64,000 nucleotides of DNA from CALMEC01 sp964628685 (GCA_964628685.1 CAZVNM010000003.1:310001-374000), one strand, 5' to 3'. Shown: positions 50,945 to 59,141, counted from the stretch's first letter. Made by a program: numbers and translations. The notes: a model not told the origin generated them from the letters alone.

Positions 50945-52174
50945 CTATCCGGCGTCCACCTCGTCCAGGAGCGACAGCCCATCGACCATCGCGAATCGGG
51001 GCGGATCGGACCCGTCGATCACGGCCGTCACGGGTTCCCGTCCGTCCGGGTTCGGGAACGCCACCAGATCCGCCCGTTTCCCGGGTTCGATCGAGCCGAT
51101 CAGATCCCCCAACCCGACGGCACGGGCGGCCCCGAGCGTGAGGAGCTCCAGGACATCCGCCGGCTCATCGCCCCGTGCGACGCACATACGCGCGTCGGCG
51201 CGCAGGTCGAAGCGCCCGGCGGTCGCGGGGCTGTCGGTGCCCAGGCCCACCGGCACCCCGGCGGCGCGAACGGCGTCGAGCGGCATCCGGCCGACAGCCA
51301 GGGTCGTGTTGGACACCGGGCAGTGTGCGACGCCCACGGCGGCGGCGGCGAGCCGCTCCGGATCGTCGGCCTCCAGGTGCACACAGTGCGCGCAGACGAG
51401 CCCCCTGCGCAGGGCACCGCCCGCCTCCAGCCGTGCGACCACCGACCCCTCACCCGGCCAGTGCCCCGGCTCGGACCCCCGCGAGGTGAACAGCGCCCGC
51501 AGCGGCCCGTCGCATCCGCAGATCGCCGGAAGCTCCTCGGGTGATTCGGCCACGTGCGTCGTCCACGGACGGTCACGGAGCCCGGGGTGGCGTGCGAGCG
51601 CGGCCCACAGACCGGGGCCGACGGTGTAGGGGGCGTGCGGCGACACGCCGATGCGCACGATCGAGTCGGGGTCGTCCAACGCGGCGATCCGACGGGCGAG
51701 CGCATCGGCGGTCGCCGCGGCCTCCGGTCCGTCCAGCCGTCCGAACGCCTCGACGTGGACGATCCCCCGCATGCCCAGCGAACGAAGCGCCCTCGCCCCG
51801 GCACCCGTCGGGCCGCTGTCGATCATCGTGGTGGTGCCATTGGCACGGGCGGTCCGGGCACCGTCGGCGGCGGCGGCGGCGAAATCGTCCGGGGTCATCG
51901 TCGCCCCACCGGCCATCATCGACCGCAGCCAGCCGGCGAACGACCCCGCATCGTCCACCGGACGGGCGTGCGTCCATTCGAGGTGGCAGTGGGCGTCGAC
52001 CAGGCCCGGCAGCACGACGGCGTCGCCGAGGTCGCGCTCGCCGAGGTTCGGATGCCGCGTCGCGACGGCGTCGGCGGGGCCGACGTCGACGATCCTGCCG
52101 TCCGCGACCGCCAGCGCGCCGTCGTGGATCGGCGGTCCCGCGACGGTCAGCACGTGACGGGCGCGCAGACGCAC
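50945..52174 (-). CDS. Amidohydrolase, candidate aminofutalosine deaminase
   Basis: About 409 residues from GTG 52174; an upstream in-frame start at 52213 overlaps tatA. Metal-dependent hydrolase fold: LPGLVDAHCHLEWTH (metal His pair), VSPHAPYTV, THVAESPEE (His), CAHCVHLE (His), GLGTDSPAT (Asp), and a C-terminal SIEPGKRADLVAF. It resembles the ATZ/TRZ-SAH deaminase group. Since the window has mqnA and mqnC but no mqnB-like gene, MqnX (6-amino-6-deoxyfutalosine deaminase) is possible; the HLE motif fits but specificity is not proven. Confidence 0.75.
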   Translation of the reverse strand: MRLRARHVLTVAGPPIHDGALAVADGRIVDVGPADAVATRHPNLGERDLGDAVVLPGLVDAHCHLEWTHARPVDDAGSFAGWLRSMMAGGATMTPDDFAAAAADGARTARANGTTTMIDSGPTGAGARALRSLGMRGIVHVEAFGRLDGPEAAATADALARRIAALDDPDSIVRIGVSPHAPYTVGPGLWAALARHPGLRDRPWTTHVAESPEELPAICGCDGPLRALFTSRGSEPGHWPGEGSVVARLEAGGALRRGLVCAHCVHLEADDPERLAAAAVGVAHCPVSNTTLAVGRMPLDAVRAAGVPVGLGTDSPATAGRFDLRADARMCVARGDEPADVLELLTLGAARAVGLGDLIGSIEPGKRADLVAFPNPDGREPVTAVIDGSDPPRFAMVDGLSLLDEVDAG

Positions 52175-52184
52175 CCGCAGGTCG

Positions 52185-52388
52185 CTACCCCTTGTGCTCG
52201 CGGTCGTCGCCACCGGTGATCACGTGGTCGGATCCGGTGTCGTGCCCGTCGTCCTTGATGCCGTCCTTGAACTCGCGCATGCCGGATCCCAGGCTGCGTC
52301 CGATCTCGGGCAGGCGCTTCGCGCCGAAGAGCAGCAGGATGATGACCAGCAGGATGAGCAGTTGGGGCCACCCGAAGCTTCCGAACAT
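52185..52388 (-). CDS. tatA: Sec-independent translocase subunit TatA
   Basis: 67 residues from ATG 52388, with AAGGAG upstream. One N-terminal span (FGWPQLLILLVIILLLFGA), the hinge FGAKRLPEIGRSLGSGMREFKDGI amphipathic helix (FGxxxLPE), and a charged tail. Forms the Tat pore together with TatC, which is not in the window. Confidence 0.95.
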   Translation of the reverse strand: MFGSFGWPQLLILLVIILLLFGAKRLPEIGRSLGSGMREFKDGIKDDGHDTGSDHVITGGDDREHKG

Positions 52389-52487
52389 GTTCCGACTCCT
52401 TGAGGGGGAAGCGCCGTCGCCCGAGGCTAGCACGCACCCCGCGTGGTCCCGCACGCCGGTGTCGATCGCACGTTGCGCGCACCACAC

Positions 52488-52493
52488 TAGACT
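52488..52493 (+). promoter_or_regulatory. -10 hexamer TAGACT
   Basis: Ends 8 nt before GTG 52502; near-leaderless. Confidence 0.5.
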
Positions 52494-52501
52494 GAGGCGC
52501 G

Positions 52502-52897
52502 GTGGCGGATATCGAATGGATGGCCGTTGGCTGGGGCGGCATGGTGGCCGGTGTCGGTCTGATCGTCGCGTCGACGGGCGCGGGGCTCTGGCGCCTCGCC
52601 ATGCTGACGGCCGTGTGCCTGCTGGCGGGCTTCCTCGCCGGTGTGCGCGCCCCGGATCGCAGGACGCTGCACGCGGTGCTCGCCGGGGTCGCCGGGATGC
52701 TCTTCTACGTCGCGTTCGCCGCGATCACCTGGTTGGTCGACGTGTTCGGTGGCGCCGCCGGGGCCGGCTGGATACCGGGTGGTGAGCACGCACGCTTCAC
52801 GAAGATCCTGATCGCGCTGCTCGGGGTGACCGCGGGCGGGGCGGCCGCATGGTTCCGGCTTCGTCCGCAGTTTCGCCGCAGACGTCCCCGCGCGTGA
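52502..52897 (+). CDS. Membrane protein, four predicted spans
   Basis: 131 residues, GTG start. Spans at about 5-24, 29-47, 57-79 and 99-118, then an Arg-rich C terminus (RLRPQFRRRRPRA). No family is recognised. It is divergent from tatA and convergent with dcd. Confidence 0.6.
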   Translation: MADIEWMAVGWGGMVAGVGLIVASTGAGLWRLAMLTAVCLLAGFLAGVRAPDRRTLHAVLAGVAGMLFYVAFAAITWLVDVFGGAAGAGWIPGGEHARFTKILIALLGVTAGGAAAWFRLRPQFRRRRPRA

Positions 52898-52907
52898 CCG
52901 CCCGGAT

Positions 52908-53465
52908 TCAGGAACCGGCGCCGAAGTCCCGGTAGGAGCGGCTGGCGGTGGGCCCGCGCTGACCCTGGTACTTGCCGCGGTACGGGGTCTCGACCGGCGT
53001 GGTCATCTCGTGGAACGAGAGCTGGCCGATGCGCATGCCGGCGTAGATCGTGATGGGAAGCCGGGACACGTTGGAGAGCTCCAGGGTGATGTCGCCGTCC
53101 CAACCCGGATCGATGTATCCGGCGGTCGAGTGGATCAGGAGGCCCAGCCGGCCCAGGCTCGACTTCCCCTCCAGGCGCGCCACCAGGTCGTCGGGCAGCG
53201 CGATCCGCTCCAGCGTGGTGCCGAGGACGAACTCGCCGGGATGGAGGATGAACGGCTCGTCGCCGGCGATCTCCACCAGCTCGGTCAGGTCCTCGGCCGG
53301 CCGCCGCACGTCGATGTAGGGCTGGCGGCTGTTGCGGAACACGCGGAACTCGCCGGCGACGCGCACGTCGACCGATGAGGGCTGCACCAGCTCGGGGTCG
53401 TACGGCTCGATGATGAGCCGACCCGCGGCCAGCTGTTCTCTGATTGTCCGGTCCGAGAGCACCAT
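52908..53465 (-). CDS. dcd: dCTP deaminase (probably bifunctional, dUMP-forming)
   Basis: 185 residues. MVLSDRTIREQL start, QPSSVDVRV, EFVLGTTLERI, GKSSLGRLGLLIHSTAGYIDPGWDGDITLELSN (hallmarks GKSSLGR and HSTAGYIDPGW), RIGQLSF. The Ala in STAGY, in place of a bulkier residue, is the feature linked with bifunctional deaminase/dUTPase forms in actinobacteria and archaea; this is from family knowledge. TACGCT lies 10 nt before ATG 53465. Confidence 0.93.
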   Translation of the reverse strand: MVLSDRTIREQLAAGRLIIEPYDPELVQPSSVDVRVAGEFRVFRNSRQPYIDVRRPAEDLTELVEIAGDEPFILHPGEFVLGTTLERIALPDDLVARLEGKSSLGRLGLLIHSTAGYIDPGWDGDITLELSNVSRLPITIYAGMRIGQLSFHEMTTPVETPYRGKYQGQRGPTASRSYRDFGAGS

Positions 53466-53535
53466 GGCGGGGGCGAGCGTACTTCGCCGACGGCCCGGTT
53501 GCAACAGCGCGGCGGCATGTTCATACGGGCGGCGG

Positions 53536-53541
53536 TACCCT
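53536..53541 (+). promoter_or_regulatory. -10 hexamer TACCCT before lipA
   Basis: Ends 6 nt before ATG 53548; leaderless arrangement. Confidence 0.6.
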
Positions 53542-53547
53542 ACGACG

Positions 53548-54600
53548 ATGGATCACGAACGCGCGTTCCACGTCCCCTGCAGCCCGGACACCGAGCTTCT
53601 CGCCGCCACCCGTGCGGCCCGCGCGGCCGGACGCGTGCCCGACGTGGTGTTCGAGGGCGGTCTTCTGGTGGGCGACGGACCGCTCGACGCGCTGGCGGGC
53701 GTGGACGTGTCCGAGGCGGAGCTCCGCCAGCTGGTCCAGGGTGAACGGCTGCCGCGCTGGGTCATCGGTAAGGGCAGCTTCGGACCCGGGTACGTCGGGA
53801 TCAAGGCCCTGATGCGCGACAAGTCGCTCGCCACGGTGTGCGAGGAGGCGGCGTGCCCCAACATCTCACGCTGCTGGACGCGCGGCACCGCGACGTTCAT
53901 GATCGCCGGTGAGCGCTGCACTCGCGGGTGCCGCTTCTGCAACGTGGAGAGCGCCAAGCCGCTCGCCCCGCCGGACCCCGATGAGCCGCGCCGTGTGGCG
54001 GAGGCGGCCGCCGCGATGGGTCTGCGCTTCGTGGTCGTCACCGCCGTCGCCCGCGACGACGTGCCCGACGGTGGCGCCGCACACTTCGCCGCCACCATCC
54101 AGGCGCTGCGCGAGCGTCTGCCCGAGGCGAAGGTCGAGGTCCTCATCCCCGACCTGCGCGGCAACTGGGACGCGCTCGAGACGGTCATCGACGCCGCCCC
54201 CGACGTGCTCAACCACAACACCGAGACGGTGCCGCGCCTCTATCGGCGCGTGCGGCCGGGTGCCCGGTACGAGCGCACGCTCGAGCTCCTCGAGCGCGGG
54301 GCCAACGCCAGGATGGTGGTGAAGAGCGGCATCATGGTCGGTCTCGGTGAGCGTCTGCCCGAGGTGTCCGGGGTGCTCGCCGACCTGGCGTCGGTCGGCT
54401 GTGGGCTCGTGACGGTGGGCCAGTACCTCAGCCCGTCGCCCGACCATCTCCCGGTCGAGCGGTTCTACGCGCCCGCCGAGTATCGGGCGCTCAGCGCACT
54501 GGGCACGTCCCTGGGGCTCGCCCATGTGGAGGCCGGACCGCTCGTGCGTTCCAGCTTCGAGGCGGACCGGGTGGCCGAGGCGGTGCACGCCCCGGTCTGA
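53548..54600 (+). CDS. lipA: Lipoyl synthase
   Basis: 350 residues, somewhat longer than usual at the N terminus (about 60 extra residues). Inserts sulfur into octanoyl-lipoyl domains. Auxiliary cluster Cys98, Cys103, Cys109 (VCEEAACPNISRC), radical SAM Cys124, Cys128, Cys131 (CTRGCRFC), and the RSS motif 334-336, whose Ser binds the auxiliary cluster. Other motifs: RDDVPDGGAAHF, NHNTETV, KSGIMVGLGE, GQYLSPS. The last 96 bp, including the RSS motif and TGA, are repeated in tandem downstream. Confidence 0.97.
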   Translation: MDHERAFHVPCSPDTELLAATRAARAAGRVPDVVFEGGLLVGDGPLDALAGVDVSEAELRQLVQGERLPRWVIGKGSFGPGYVGIKALMRDKSLATVCEEAACPNISRCWTRGTATFMIAGERCTRGCRFCNVESAKPLAPPDPDEPRRVAEAAAAMGLRFVVVTAVARDDVPDGGAAHFAATIQALRERLPEAKVEVLIPDLRGNWDALETVIDAAPDVLNHNTETVPRLYRRVRPGARYERTLELLERGANARMVVKSGIMVGLGERLPEVSGVLADLASVGCGLVTVGQYLSPSPDHLPVERFYAPAEYRALSALGTSLGLAHVEAGPLVRSSFEADRVAEAVHAPV

Positions 54601-55058
54601 TCGTCCGTGGGGTTCGCCTGCGTGGAGGCCGGACCGCTCGTGCGTTCCAGCTTCGAGGTGGACCGGGTGGCCGACGCGGTGCTCGCCCCGGTTTGATCGT
54701 TCGTGGGTTCGCCTGCGTGGAGGTCGGACTGCTCGTGGGTTCCGGCTTCGAGGTGGACCGGGTGGCCGAGGGGGTGTGCGCCCCGGTTTGATCGTCGGTG
54801 GGGTTCGCCTGCGTGGAGGTCGGACTGCTCGTGGGTTCCGGCTTCGAGGTGGACCNNNNNNNNNNNNNNNNNNNNNNNNNNNNNNNNNNNNNNNNNNNNN
54901 NNNNNNNNNNNNNNNNNNNNNNNNNNNNNNNNNNNNNNNNNNNNNNNNNNNNNNNGGTTTGATCGTCGGTGGGGTTCGCCTGCGTGGAGGTCGGACTGCT
55001 CGTGGGTTCCAGCTTCGAGGTGGACCGTGTGGCCGAGGCGGTGCACGCCCCGGTCTGA
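54601..55058 (+). repeat. Tandem 96-bp copies of the lipA 3' end
   Basis: Units 54601-54696, 54697-54791, 54792-gap, gap-54962 and 54963-55058. Each restates, in frame, the last 31 codons plus TGA of lipA (54505-54600), for example S-FEVDRVA..APV-stop. The second unit lacks one G. Inner copies have drifted (CVEVGLLVGSGFEVD), while the last ends with AEAVHAPV like lipA itself. Copy number is unknown because of the assembly gap. From 55059 to 55259 the sequence includes an AT-richer patch (55125-55190), probably promoter-bearing, and no other gene. Confidence 0.93.
54856..54955. other. Assembly gap (100 N)
   Basis: Exactly 100 unknown bases within the lipA 3'-end repeat; a round figure that suggests a placeholder of undetermined true length. 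Confidence 0.98.
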
Positions 55059-55259
55059 TCGACGGGCCGGTCGGATCGGGTCCGAGCGGCGTCGTTTCCG
55101 GTCACTGCAGGGCTTCCGGGCCTGTTGTAAGCAAAATTGTCTCCTCGTCCCCGGGTATTCAAGTTTGCCTCGGGGCCAACCGATAACCGGGGCACGGACA
55201 CCCGCGTCCGCCCGTCAATTTCCACCGGCTGGATGCCGGCTGACACCGGGGTTATCAGG

Positions 55260-55694
55260 ATGAGGAGCTACACCACAAAGCGCATCGAGCTTCCCGGCGG
55301 CAGGTTCGTCGAGGTCGTCGTCTTCGGTGAGGGCGAGACCGAGGGTCAGAACCGTCTTGGTGAGGCGGCCGTTACCACCGAGGCCAACTCGGTTCCGGCC
55401 GGCACCGAGCTGCACGTCTGCCCCGAGTGCCACGGCCACCTGGTCTTCCCCGTGTCATGGGAGGAGCGCGCCGCCAGCGCCTGGGAGATCACGCTTCGCT
55501 GCCCCGACTGCGAGTGGTGGCACACCGACGAGTACGACGGCGAGTCGGTCGACCGCTTCGACGACGTCCTGAACGACGGCACCGAGCAGCTCCTCTCCGA
55601 CCTGCGCACGTTCGCGCGGGCCAACATGGAGGAGGACGTCGAGCGTCTGCTGCGGGCGATCGACCAGGACCTCATCCTCCCGATGGACTTCTAG
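55260..55694 (+). CDS. Zinc-ribbon protein, unknown function
   Basis: 144 residues from ATG 55260. Two CPxC knuckles (HVCPECHGHLVFP and LRCPDCEWWHTDEY, about residues 58-61 and 82-85) form a zinc ribbon, followed by an acidic helical tail (DRFDDVLNDGTEQLLSDLRTFARANMEEDVERLLRAI, long helix). The frame is open a further 41 codons upstream, but that is not protein-like. Function unknown. Confidence 0.75.
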   Translation: MRSYTTKRIELPGGRFVEVVVFGEGETEGQNRLGEAAVTTEANSVPAGTELHVCPECHGHLVFPVSWEERAASAWEITLRCPDCEWWHTDEYDGESVDRFDDVLNDGTEQLLSDLRTFARANMEEDVERLLRAIDQDLILPMDF

Positions 55695-55742
55695 TCCGTC
55701 CACCGAGACCCACCCCCGCCGGCTCCCCTCCGGCGGATCCGC

Positions 55743-55772
55743 CGAACGGGCGCCCGACGGGGCGCCCGTTCG
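55743..55772 (+). terminator. Strong hairpin, probable terminator
   Basis: Perfect 13-bp stem (CGAACGGGCGCCC / GGGCGCCCGTTCG) with loop GACG, 48 bp after the zinc-ribbon gene; CATTTC follows rather than a long T-run. Confidence 0.7.
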
Positions 55773-55808
55773 CATTTCGGGTCTCACGCCGCCATTCGTG
55801 GCGACCGC

Positions 55809-55814
55809 TAGGTT
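55809..55814 (+). promoter_or_regulatory. -10 hexamer TAGGTT before rhodanese gene
   Basis: Ends 7 nt before ATG 55822; leaderless arrangement. Confidence 0.55.
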
Positions 55815-55821
55815 TTCGCGC

Positions 55822-56145
55822 ATGCGCGAATACACCGTTCAGGAGACGCGGGGGCTGATGGACCGCGGTGAGGCTGTGGTCATCGACATCCGCGAGGCCG
55901 ACGAGTTGGCCGTCAATCACGTGCCGGGCATGGTCCGGCTGCCGCTCAGCGAGATGCAGGACCGTCTGGACGAGGTGCCGACCGACCGGCCGGTGGTGCT
56001 CTTCTGTCGAAGCGGCAGCCGCTCCGGCATGCTTGCCGACCAGCTGAACGCCCTCGGCGACTGGGACGAGGTGGCCAACTGCGTGGGCGGCATCCTCGCG
56101 TGGCACGAGGCGGGACTGCCGTACGAGGGTGCGCCACCGTCGTAG
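55822..56145 (+). CDS. Single-domain rhodanese
   Basis: 107 residues. VVIDIREADELAVNHVPGMVRLPL and the active-site loop FCRSGSRS with Cys62 are rhodanese signatures; the CxSGxRS loop suits sulfurtransfer to or from low-molecular thiols. The substrate is not evident. Convergent with the MarR gene. Confidence 0.93.
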   Translation: MREYTVQETRGLMDRGEAVVIDIREADELAVNHVPGMVRLPLSEMQDRLDEVPTDRPVVLFCRSGSRSGMLADQLNALGDWDEVANCVGGILAWHEAGLPYEGAPPS

Positions 56146-56163
56146 TCCCGCGCGGGCCGGGCC

Positions 56164-56598
56164 TCAGGTTTCGAGGTTGGCGGCCATCCGCTGGAGCGTG
56201 CGAATTGTGGTGGCGTAGTCCTCGCGGGTGATGCCGTCCGACATGGCGCGACGCATCGCGGTCACTGCGCTCGCCACACGATCGCGCTCGGAGATGCCGT
56301 CATCCGTCGGCGCGATCACGTCCCCGTGGTCGTCGATCCAGCCACGATCGCACAGCGCGGCCAGGGACCGATCGCACGCCGTGGGATCGTCGTCGACGAA
56401 CGGGGCGATCGCGGTCGCGACCCCGGGCCGGTCGTGGATCCCATCGCAGACGACGTTCAGCACCTGCCAGTCGCGCCGGCTCAGTGACTCGGCGGCGAGC
56501 ATCGTCGCGAAGCGGTCATCGATGAGTTGGTCGACGCGCTTCAGCCAGAAGCCGATGGGTCGTTCCCCCGCGCCGCGTTCGTATTCCGCATCGGTCAT
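56164..56598 (-). CDS. MarR-like winged-helix regulator
   Basis: 144 residues from ATG 56598 (MTDAEYER). PIGFWLKRVDQLIDDRFATMLAAESLSRRDWQVLNVV matches the N-terminal dimer helix and first winged-helix part (key piece LSRRDWQVLNVV); a short wing then GDVIAPTDDG and C-terminal helices. Ligand and targets unknown. Divergent from the zinc-finger/HTH gene with a 22-bp box pair in between. Confidence 0.75.
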   Translation of the reverse strand: MTDAEYERGAGERPIGFWLKRVDQLIDDRFATMLAAESLSRRDWQVLNVVCDGIHDRPGVATAIAPFVDDDPTACDRSLAALCDRGWIDDHGDVIAPTDDGISERDRVASAVTAMRRAMSDGITREDYATTIRTLQRMAANLET

Positions 56599-56869
56599 GA
56601 TCGCCTCATCACGTCCACTCGTGACTCCCTCGCACTCCCACGGGCAGTCTGCACGCTCTGTGACGCGTCGCTCAGACGACGATACGAGAACGACACACCC
56701 GCGTGGCGGGACGGCCCGTCGGGGCGGGGCGCGCCTGCCTTCAGACGGTGGCGTCCTCGCCGAGAAGCGCCTGACCACGCAGTATGCGGTGCAGCGCGCT
56801 GCACGGCGCGGACCGCGGTGTGCGCCGTGCGATCGGATGGCCCGCCGATCCGTGAGCGTGCCGGCATCT

Positions 56870-56917
56870 GTTCATTCGACCGGTCGCGACTGTTCAATCG
56901 TGAGTAAGACGTCACGA
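56870..56917 (+). repeat. 22-bp iteron-like pair upstream of zinc-finger/HTH copy 2
   Basis: Boxes GTTCATTCGACCGG (56870) and GTTCAATCGTGAG (56892), exactly 22 bp apart, in the 384-bp divergent gap between the MarR and zinc-finger/HTH genes. Same position relative to the gene as the pair at 49181. Nothing else is recognised in the gap. Confidence 0.75.
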
Positions 56918-56982
56918 TCATGGATGAGAGTTGAGACGGTCAGGTATGGCCCTGTGACGGCCGGCCGGGGCATCGTTGCGCC

Positions 56983-57804
56983 ATGGGACGACGCAGACGC
57001 AGTGGGGGTGGCCGTCGACGGAAACGCTTTGCCGTCGAGAAGCTTCCCGCTCCCACTCCACTCATCGAGCAGGAGCACGCCACCTGCGGGCCGGTCGGAC
57101 CGTTTGGGCGACGCTGCGTCATCTGTGGATCGGGCGACGCCGTGGCAGGGTTCCACATGACCCACCGGGTGACCGTGCAACTCTGCGTCCGTCACCGTGA
57201 TGCGGGGTACCTGCGTCGCGACGGCGGCGGCGCCTTCACCCGCGAACTCGAGGCGACCTGGCGCTCACACGGGATGGCGACCGCATATCGGCGGGCGGCG
57301 ATCCGGACCCATCGGCGCCGGTATGGGGCACGGCCGCCCGCGAGTGGTCCGCGGCCGGGAAGCTACAGCTGGCCGGAGCTTCGTCGCGAGGCCGAGCGCC
57401 GATTCGCCGCGGGCGAGCGGCCCCAGGTCGTCATCGCCGATCTGCGCGGCCGCCACGCCGACGACGTTGCCCATGCGCCCTCCACGCAGACGATGCGACG
57501 CTGGTTTCGCGAGGGGCGCTGGCTCGATCCGGCGGAGGGCGGATCCGTTGGGACACGTCGCCGTCGCCGGCGGACGCGGGTGGTTCCACGGGTCTCACCG
57601 ATGGGAATCGCCGCCCGTCTGGCAGGCGTGAGGCAGTGGTACACGCCCACCGGGAAGCCACCTCACCCGCTGCGGCACATCGCCCCTCCGGGGATGCGGA
57701 TGAGCCTCTTCCCGCCGTTCGACGCCATGCTGTTCGACATGTCGCGCCGCGAGGCCGACGAGGACGACATGGGCGACCGGTGGATCCACGGACGGCTCGA
57801 ATGA
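56983..57804 (+). CDS. Unknown zinc-finger/HTH protein, intact copy 2
   Basis: 273 residues. After a basic N terminus comes a putative zinc site, CVICGSGDAVAGFHMTHRVTVQLCVRH by key residues Cys45, Cys48, His58, His61, Cys68, His71. The middle (about 128-181) reads LRREAERRFAAGERPQVVIADLR..STQTMRRWFREGRWL, which looks like a helix-turn-helix with recognition helix around STQTMRRWFRE. A Pro-rich segment RQWYTPTGKPPHPLRHIAPPGM and LFDMSRR follow; both are conserved in the frameshifted paralogue at 49295. I do not recognise the family. A DNA-binding role is inferred from the HTH and the box pair upstream. Confidence 0.65.
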   Translation: MGRRRRSGGGRRRKRFAVEKLPAPTPLIEQEHATCGPVGPFGRRCVICGSGDAVAGFHMTHRVTVQLCVRHRDAGYLRRDGGGAFTRELEATWRSHGMATAYRRAAIRTHRRRYGARPPASGPRPGSYSWPELRREAERRFAAGERPQVVIADLRGRHADDVAHAPSTQTMRRWFREGRWLDPAEGGSVGTRRRRRRTRVVPRVSPMGIAARLAGVRQWYTPTGKPPHPLRHIAPPGMRMSLFPPFDAMLFDMSRREADEDDMGDRWIHGRLE

Positions 57805-57900
57805 CGCCGAACCCGGCGGCCGGTTGGATCGCGGTCCGATCGTGCCGTCGAGCCGCGCCACCGCTCGGCGCACGGCCGACCGCGCGGCGGATCCGGCGCT

Positions 57901-58036
57901 GGAACGCGTACGCCCGAGGAATCCGGCCAGAATGATGTGGCCCGCGCCGCAGGTGGCGGGGACCCGGGGGAACGCATGCGCCCGAGGAATCCAGCGAGAA
58001 CGATGTGGCCCGCGCCGCAGGTGGCGGGGACCCGGA
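57901..58036. repeat. 68-bp tandem duplication downstream of mqnC
   Basis: 57901-57968 and 57969-58036 are near-identical (shared ATGTGGCCCGCGCCGCAGG, GTGGCGGGGACCCGG). The block ends 10 bp from the mqnC stop. The 242-bp convergent gap holds no gene. Confidence 0.85.
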
Positions 58037-58046
58037 CCCTCGCGTG

Positions 58047-59141
58047 CTAGAAGCGCTTCACCACGCGGTACGCGGTATCGCGCTGCACGGCGCGCCGGCC
58101 GGTCGCTTCGATCAGGTCCGCCATGCGCTCGGTGTCCACGCAGAAGGCGGTGCCCGCCGAGCGCACCACGTTCTCCTCGATCATGATCGACCCCATGTCG
58201 TCGCAACCGAACTCGAGGGCGCGGATGCCGACCTCGAGGCCCTGGGTGACCCAGGACGACTGGAAGTGGTCGAAGTTGTCGAGGTAGAGGCGGCTGATGG
58301 CGAGCATCATGAGGTAGTCGTCGGGGCCGGTCTCCACGTGGTCGTCGCCGCGCGCGCTGCCACCGCCGTCCTGATAGCTCCAGCAGACGAAGGCGCGGAA
58401 ACCGGGCGCCTCGTCCTGCAGCTCGCGCAGCCGGCGAAGGTGCTCCACCCGGTCCTCCCACGTGTCGACCGTGCCGTACATCATGGTCGCGGAGGTGGAG
58501 AGCCCCTGCAGATGGGCGGCCCGCATCACGCCGAGCCACTCGTCCGACGTCGTCTTGCGCGGCGCGATGATCTCGCGCACGCGGTCCACGAGGATCTCGG
58601 CGCCGCCGCCCGGGATGCTGTCCAGGCCGGCCTCGCGCAGACGGGTGATCGTCTCGTCGAGCCCCAGGCGCGAGTACTTGGCGATGTGCAGCACCTCGCT
58701 GGGCGAAAGCGCGTGCAGGTGCACCGGGTATCGGGACTTGATGTCGCGGAAGAGGTCCTCGTACCAGTCGATGCGCAGGTTGGGGTGGTGGCCGCCCTGC
58801 AACAGGAGCGCCGTGCCGCCCAGCGCCAGCGTCTCCTCGATCTTGCGGAAGATCACGTGCTTGGGGAGGGTGTAGGCCTCCTCGTCACGCGGATGGCGGT
58901 AGAAGGCGCAGAAATCGCAGTCCGTCACGCACACGTTGGTGTAGTTGACGTTGCGGTCGATGATGAAGGTCACCTCGTCCGCCGGCGTGTGGCGCTCCCG
59001 CGCGCGCTTGGCCGCGGCACCCACCGCCTCCAGGTCACCGGAGTGGATGAGCGCGAGGACGTCGGCCTCGGACAGGCGCTCACCGCGGTCGGCGCGGTCG
59101 AGGATCTCCTGGATCCGGATGTCGGGTGCGATGGTCGTCAT
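58047..59141 (-). CDS. mqnC: Cyclic dehypoxanthinyl futalosine synthase MqnC
   Basis: 364 residues, radical SAM enzyme of the futalosine menaquinone route. Cluster Cys71, Cys75, Cys78 (NVCVTDCDFCAFYR), LLQGGHHPNLRIDWYE, HALSPSEV, GLDSIPGGGAEILVD, TSATMMYGT, GFRAFVCWSYQ. ATG 59141 is 17 bp after the mqnA stop. Confidence 0.96.
   Translation of the reverse strand: MTTIAPDIRIQEILDRADRGERLSEADVLALIHSGDLEAVGAAAKRARERHTPADEVTFIIDRNVNYTNVCVTDCDFCAFYRHPRDEEAYTLPKHVIFRKIEETLALGGTALLLQGGHHPNLRIDWYEDLFRDIKSRYPVHLHALSPSEVLHIAKYSRLGLDETITRLREAGLDSIPGGGAEILVDRVREIIAPRKTTSDEWLGVMRAAHLQGLSTSATMMYGTVDTWEDRVEHLRRLRELQDEAPGFRAFVCWSYQDGGGSARGDDHVETGPDDYLMMLAISRLYLDNFDHFQSSWVTQGLEVGIRALEFGCDDMGSIMIEENVVRSAGTAFCVDTERMADLIEATGRRAVQRDTAYRVVKRF

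Noticed and set aside
54601..55058. Insertion element inserted after lipA
   Set aside because: Units match the lipA end itself and lack terminal inverted repeats or a transposase.
54524..55186. A repeat protein reading across the lipA 3' array and the gap
   Set aside because: Every in-frame unit ends in TGA; other frames rely on the unknown bases and have no start signal.
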